NCBI GenBank assembly: GCA_002470565.1
Contig: DKMQ01000052.1
Location: 1-8,910, forward strand
Length of the DNA: 8,910 nucleotides
Direction of reading: 5' to 3'
Origin: Oceanospirillaceae bacterium UBA7410
Lineage (GTDB): Bacteria; Pseudomonadota; Gammaproteobacteria; Pseudomonadales; Balneatricaceae
Under the pieces are notes generated by a model. The model had not been told where the DNA came from. It worked only from the letters and a program-made list of their open reading frames with translations, and made no database searches. Every line of letters starts with the position of its first letter. The stretch's first letter is position 1. Of this stretch, positions 7,202 through 8,910 are shown piece by piece. Both the position numbers and the translations under genes were made by a program.

Positions 7202-7224
7202 AAAAAAACCGCATTAAGCGGCTT
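7202..7224 (-). terminator. Rho-independent terminator of the Asp-Val-Asp tRNA operon
   Basis: On the minus strand the stem AAGCCGC/GCGGTTT (seven pairs, one G-T) closes a TTAAT loop and runs into a T tract (complement of A 7202-7208). It lies 23 nt beyond the 3' end of the last tRNA-Asp. On the plus strand no T run follows, so it should not terminate the GGDEF-EAL transcript ending at 7197. Confidence 0.75.
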
Positions 7225-7246
7225 GATGTGTCCAACAATAGTAAAA

Positions 7247-7323
7247 TGGCGGAACGGACGGGATTCGAACCCGCGACCCCCGGCGTGACAGGCCGGTATT
7301 CTAACCAGCTGAACTACCGCTCC
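7247..7323 (-). tRNA. tRNA-Asp (anticodon GTC), operon copy 2
   Basis: A 77-nt minus-strand tRNA with encoded CCA. Acceptor GGAGCGG pairs with CCGTTCC (one G-T), discriminator G, D arm AGTTCAGCTGGTTAGAA, anticodon loop CTGTCAC giving GTC, T loop TTCGAAT. It closely resembles enteric tRNA-Asp and is identical to the copy at 7491-7567. It is the last gene of the Asp-Val-Asp operon. Confidence 0.97.
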
Positions 7324-7352
7324 GCATTATATTACTACTTCCAACGTACACT

Positions 7353-7428
7353 TGGTGGGTGATGACGGGTTCGAACCGCCGACCCTCTGCGTGTAAAGCA
7401 GATGCTCTCCCAACTGAGCTAATCACCC
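7353..7428 (-). tRNA. tRNA-Val (anticodon TAC), operon copy
   Basis: A 76-nt tRNA with encoded CCA, identical to the solo copy at 3305-3380. It sits between two identical tRNA-Asp genes, 62 nt from the first and 29 nt from the second, with no promoter visible in those gaps, so it is part of one precursor transcript. Confidence 0.97.
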
Positions 7429-7490
7429 AACGTACTAGTGCTACTTATTCCCATTTAAAGCCAAGTTCAAGGGTGGCTTCAAGAAATAAA

Positions 7491-7567
7491 TGGCGGAACG
7501 GACGGGATTCGAACCCGCGACCCCCGGCGTGACAGGCCGGTATTCTAACCAGCTGAACTACCGCTCC
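7491..7567 (-). tRNA. tRNA-Asp (anticodon GTC), operon copy 1
   Basis: A 77-nt tRNA identical to the copy at 7247-7323, including a few flanking bases on each side. It is the promoter-proximal gene of the operon, with a leader of about 45 nt from the predicted start. Confidence 0.97.
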
Positions 7568-7616
7568 GCATTTCCTTATGGCTAACCGTGTTCGGCGTTG
7601 CCTTTAGGAGATGCGC

Positions 7617-7644
7617 ATTTTAAAGATTTCCTCAGCCTTGTCAA
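7617..7644 (-). promoter_or_regulatory. Sigma-70 promoter of the Asp-Val-Asp tRNA operon
   Basis: Minus strand: perfect -35 TTGACA (7644-7639), 16-bp spacer, -10 TAAAAT (7622-7617), then GCGCAT. It shares the 16-bp spacer and GCGC discriminator with the solo tRNA-Val promoter, consistent with common growth-rate or stringent control. Confidence 0.8.
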
Positions 7645-7823
7645 ACGTTTAGGCGAAAAAAAGTAATATTTCTTTATACTGGTTAAAAACCATACAATTT
7701 TATTAAAAAAACCACTCAAAAGACACATTACTTGGAACCTAACGACAGATGTAATAGTCTTATCATAAATGATTAGAATATATATTAGTTTATGCACCAC
7801 TAGCACAATATTAAGGAACCTTT

Positions 7824-8399
7824 ATGAAGTCAGTAATTTTTACCTTAGGTTTAAGTTTAAGTGTATTAATCAGTGGCTGTGCTGTCAGCCCACAGTCCAT
7901 CGTCATTAACCCACAAGTTGCCGCCTCTGGGCCGGCCTACGGGCAAGGTAGAGCCTTGCTTATCAATGTCGATGATCGTCGCTCTAGCGCCGTTTTAGGC
8001 AGTCGTGGCGGTGTTTATGAAACCTCAAGCCTTATCACGATTTCTAATGATATAAATGGCGCTCTTTTGCTGGCCGCCCAAAGCGCTGCTGCACAATTAG
8101 GGTTTGACGGCACCAGTTCTGCAAAACCAGCAACACTTACCCTAGCCTTAGACGAGCTTATTTATGACACACAAACACAAAGCCTAATTAACACGGTTAC
8201 TATCATCGCTAAAATAACCTTAACCACCACTATAGGCAGCAGCACCCACACTGGCCATTACCAAACCGAGCGCAGCCACAAACTACCCCAACTACCCGAT
8301 GCTCAAAAAAATCAAGACATTATTAGTGAAGCTTTAAGCACCAGCTTGGAACGCGGTTTTAGCGATATAAGTCTTGCTAATTTTTTAGCTAAAAACTAG
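7824..8399 (+). CDS. yajG: YajG-family outer-membrane-type lipoprotein
   Basis: A 191-residue lipoprotein precursor. Signal peptide [19 protein letters not shown] ends in lipobox LISG-C19, followed by Ala20, so it should be lipidated at Cys19; nothing at position +2 suggests inner-membrane retention. The rest resembles E. coli YajG in size and layout: a PQ-rich start after the Cys, a DDRR segment (51-54), an ITIS strand, alternating hydrophobic strands near 104-134 and a final helix ending [12 protein letters not shown]. The biochemical role of YajG is not known to me. AAGGA lies 6 nt before the ATG. Upstream promoter candidates (for example TTGGAA at 7732 with TAGTCT at 7755) are weak. Its stop overlaps the stop of msrB. 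The family call rests on recall of the E. coli sequence. Confidence 0.8.
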   Translation: MKSVIFTLGLSLSVLISGCAVSPQSIVINPQVAASGPAYGQGRALLINVDDRRSSAVLGSRGGVYETSSLITISNDINGALLLAAQSAAAQLGFDGTSSAKPATLTLALDELIYDTQTQSLINTVTIIAKITLTTTIGSSTHTGHYQTERSHKLPQLPDAQKNQDIISEALSTSLERGFSDISLANFLAKN

Positions 8400-8809
8400 T
8401 CTTGCTTAAAGTCTATGGCTACTGAATTAATACAGTAGCGTAGGCCTGTTTCTGGAGGCCCATCTGGAAAAACATGGCCCAAGTGAGCGCCACAATCGTC
8501 GCACATGACTTCTGTGCGTCTCATCCCTGTACTTATGTCTAATTCTTCCTTAATGGCGGGCTTGTTCACTGGCGCGCTAAAGCTAGGCCAGCCACACCCT
8601 GCATCAAACTTAGATTGACTAGAAAAAAGCTCTGCACCACAACAATGGCAATGATATTTGCCATTCTCAAAGTGCTGATCATACTTACCTGTGTAGGGCC
8701 TTTCTGTGCCTTTTTTACGACACACCGCAAAGGCTTCTGGGCTTAACTCATCTTTCCACTGCGCTTCAGATTTAGAGGCCGCTGCCTTACCTAATTTGTT
8801 TTCAGCCAT
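8396..8809 (-). CDS. msrB: Peptide-methionine (R)-S-oxide reductase MsrB
   Basis: MsrB repairs oxidised proteins by reducing methionine-R-sulfoxide, usually recycled by thioredoxin, in the cytoplasm. Numbering from the upstream ATG at 8815 (139 residues): zinc-binding pairs C56xxC59 and C105xxC108, GCGWPSF with C74 as candidate resolving cysteine (72-79 region), [18 protein letters not shown] with catalytic C128, followed by INS. All hallmark residues are present and length is typical for a single-domain MsrB. Two ATGs lie 6 nt apart; AGGAA ends only one base before the first (8815) but 7 nt before the second (8807-8809), so I prefer the second, giving a 137-residue protein starting MAENK. 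The stop codon overlaps that of the convergent lipoprotein gene. Confidence 0.95.
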   Translation of the reverse strand: MAENKLGKAAASKSEAQWKDELSPEAFAVCRKKGTERPYTGKYDQHFENGKYHCHCCGAELFSSQSKFDAGCGWPSFSAPVNKPAIKEELDISTGMRRTEVMCDDCGAHLGHVFPDGPPETGLRYCINSVAIDFKQD

Positions 8810-8850
8810 GTCCATGTTCCTATATTTTTGAAAAAATACCTAGATGTAAA

Positions 8851-8879
8851 TTAGCACTTCTTTATGACGCACTTATAAT
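8851..8879 (+). promoter_or_regulatory. Candidate rightward promoter for a gene beyond the window
   Basis: TTAGCA (8851-8856), 17-bp spacer and perfect TATAAT (8874-8879) on the plus strand, pointing out of the window and divergent from msrB. The complementary strand offers TATAAG as a possible msrB -10, so the two start regions may overlap. No coding sequence is visible in the remaining 31 nt. Confidence 0.35.
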
Positions 8880-8910
8880 TTAATAAAAAAAACTTGCCAC
8901 AAGTGATAGA

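Noticed and set aside
3297..7428. Integrated element using tRNA-Val as attachment site
   Set aside because: No integrase, no partial tRNA remnant and only complete tRNAs; fabV is a core-type gene.
7582..7806. Minus-strand 74-codon frame upstream of the tRNA operon
   Set aside because: It runs across the clear tRNA promoter (TTGACA/TAAAAT) and its leader; low-complexity hydrophobic product, better explained as noncoding.

Overview
The window looks like chromosome from a marine-type gammaproteobacterium with moderately low G+C. The grounds are a FabV closely matching the Pseudomonas/Vibrio type, tRNA genes with encoded CCA that closely resemble enteric tRNA-Asp and tRNA-Val, a YajG-type lipoprotein, and a two-component pair resembling the proteobacterial dedicated sortase regulators PdsR/PdsS, which are known mainly from marine Gammaproteobacteria. 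I cannot name the genus. No transposase, integrase, phage gene or CRISPR array is visible.

Layout. Positions 1-3097 hold a leftward block: a response regulator (2378-3097), then a histidine kinase (278-2374) starting 3 nt later on a GTG codon, then the first 55 codons of an unrecognised gene running off the left edge (1-165). Positions 3259-3456 hold a solo tRNA-Val on the minus strand with a strong stable-RNA promoter and its own terminator. Positions 3617-7197 run rightward: fabV (enoyl-ACP reductase), then 48 nt later a membrane-anchored GGDEF-EAL protein whose frame is broken at a run of eight T. Positions 7202-7644 hold a minus-strand tRNA operon (Asp-Val-Asp) with its own promoter and terminator. 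Positions 7824-8399 encode a YajG-like lipoprotein, and msrB runs convergently against it (8396-8809) with overlapping stop codons.

How the parts relate. The regulator and kinase should form one sensory pathway whose periplasmic domain reads an unknown signal; in relatives the pathway serves a sortase/LPXTG system, but no sortase is inside this window. fabV is an essential-type lipid gene, and the downstream cyclic-di-GMP gene may be cotranscribed with it. The tRNA-Val copies on either side of the fabV/GGDEF-EAL segment are identical 76-bp direct repeats.

Most worth a second look: (1) the GGDEF-EAL gene is split exactly at a T8 tract that also forms a perfect -1 slippery heptamer next to a UAG; (2) the same gene has its Shine-Dalgarno 27 nt from its ATG, with a small hairpin filling the gap so that effective spacing would become 8 nt; (3) the PdsRS-like pair with its unusual sensor domain and unknown partner gene; (4) the tRNA-bracketed segment. 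No wholly new system is proven; (1) and (2) together suggest unusual expression control of one cyclic-di-GMP protein, or for (1) a sequencing or mutational error.
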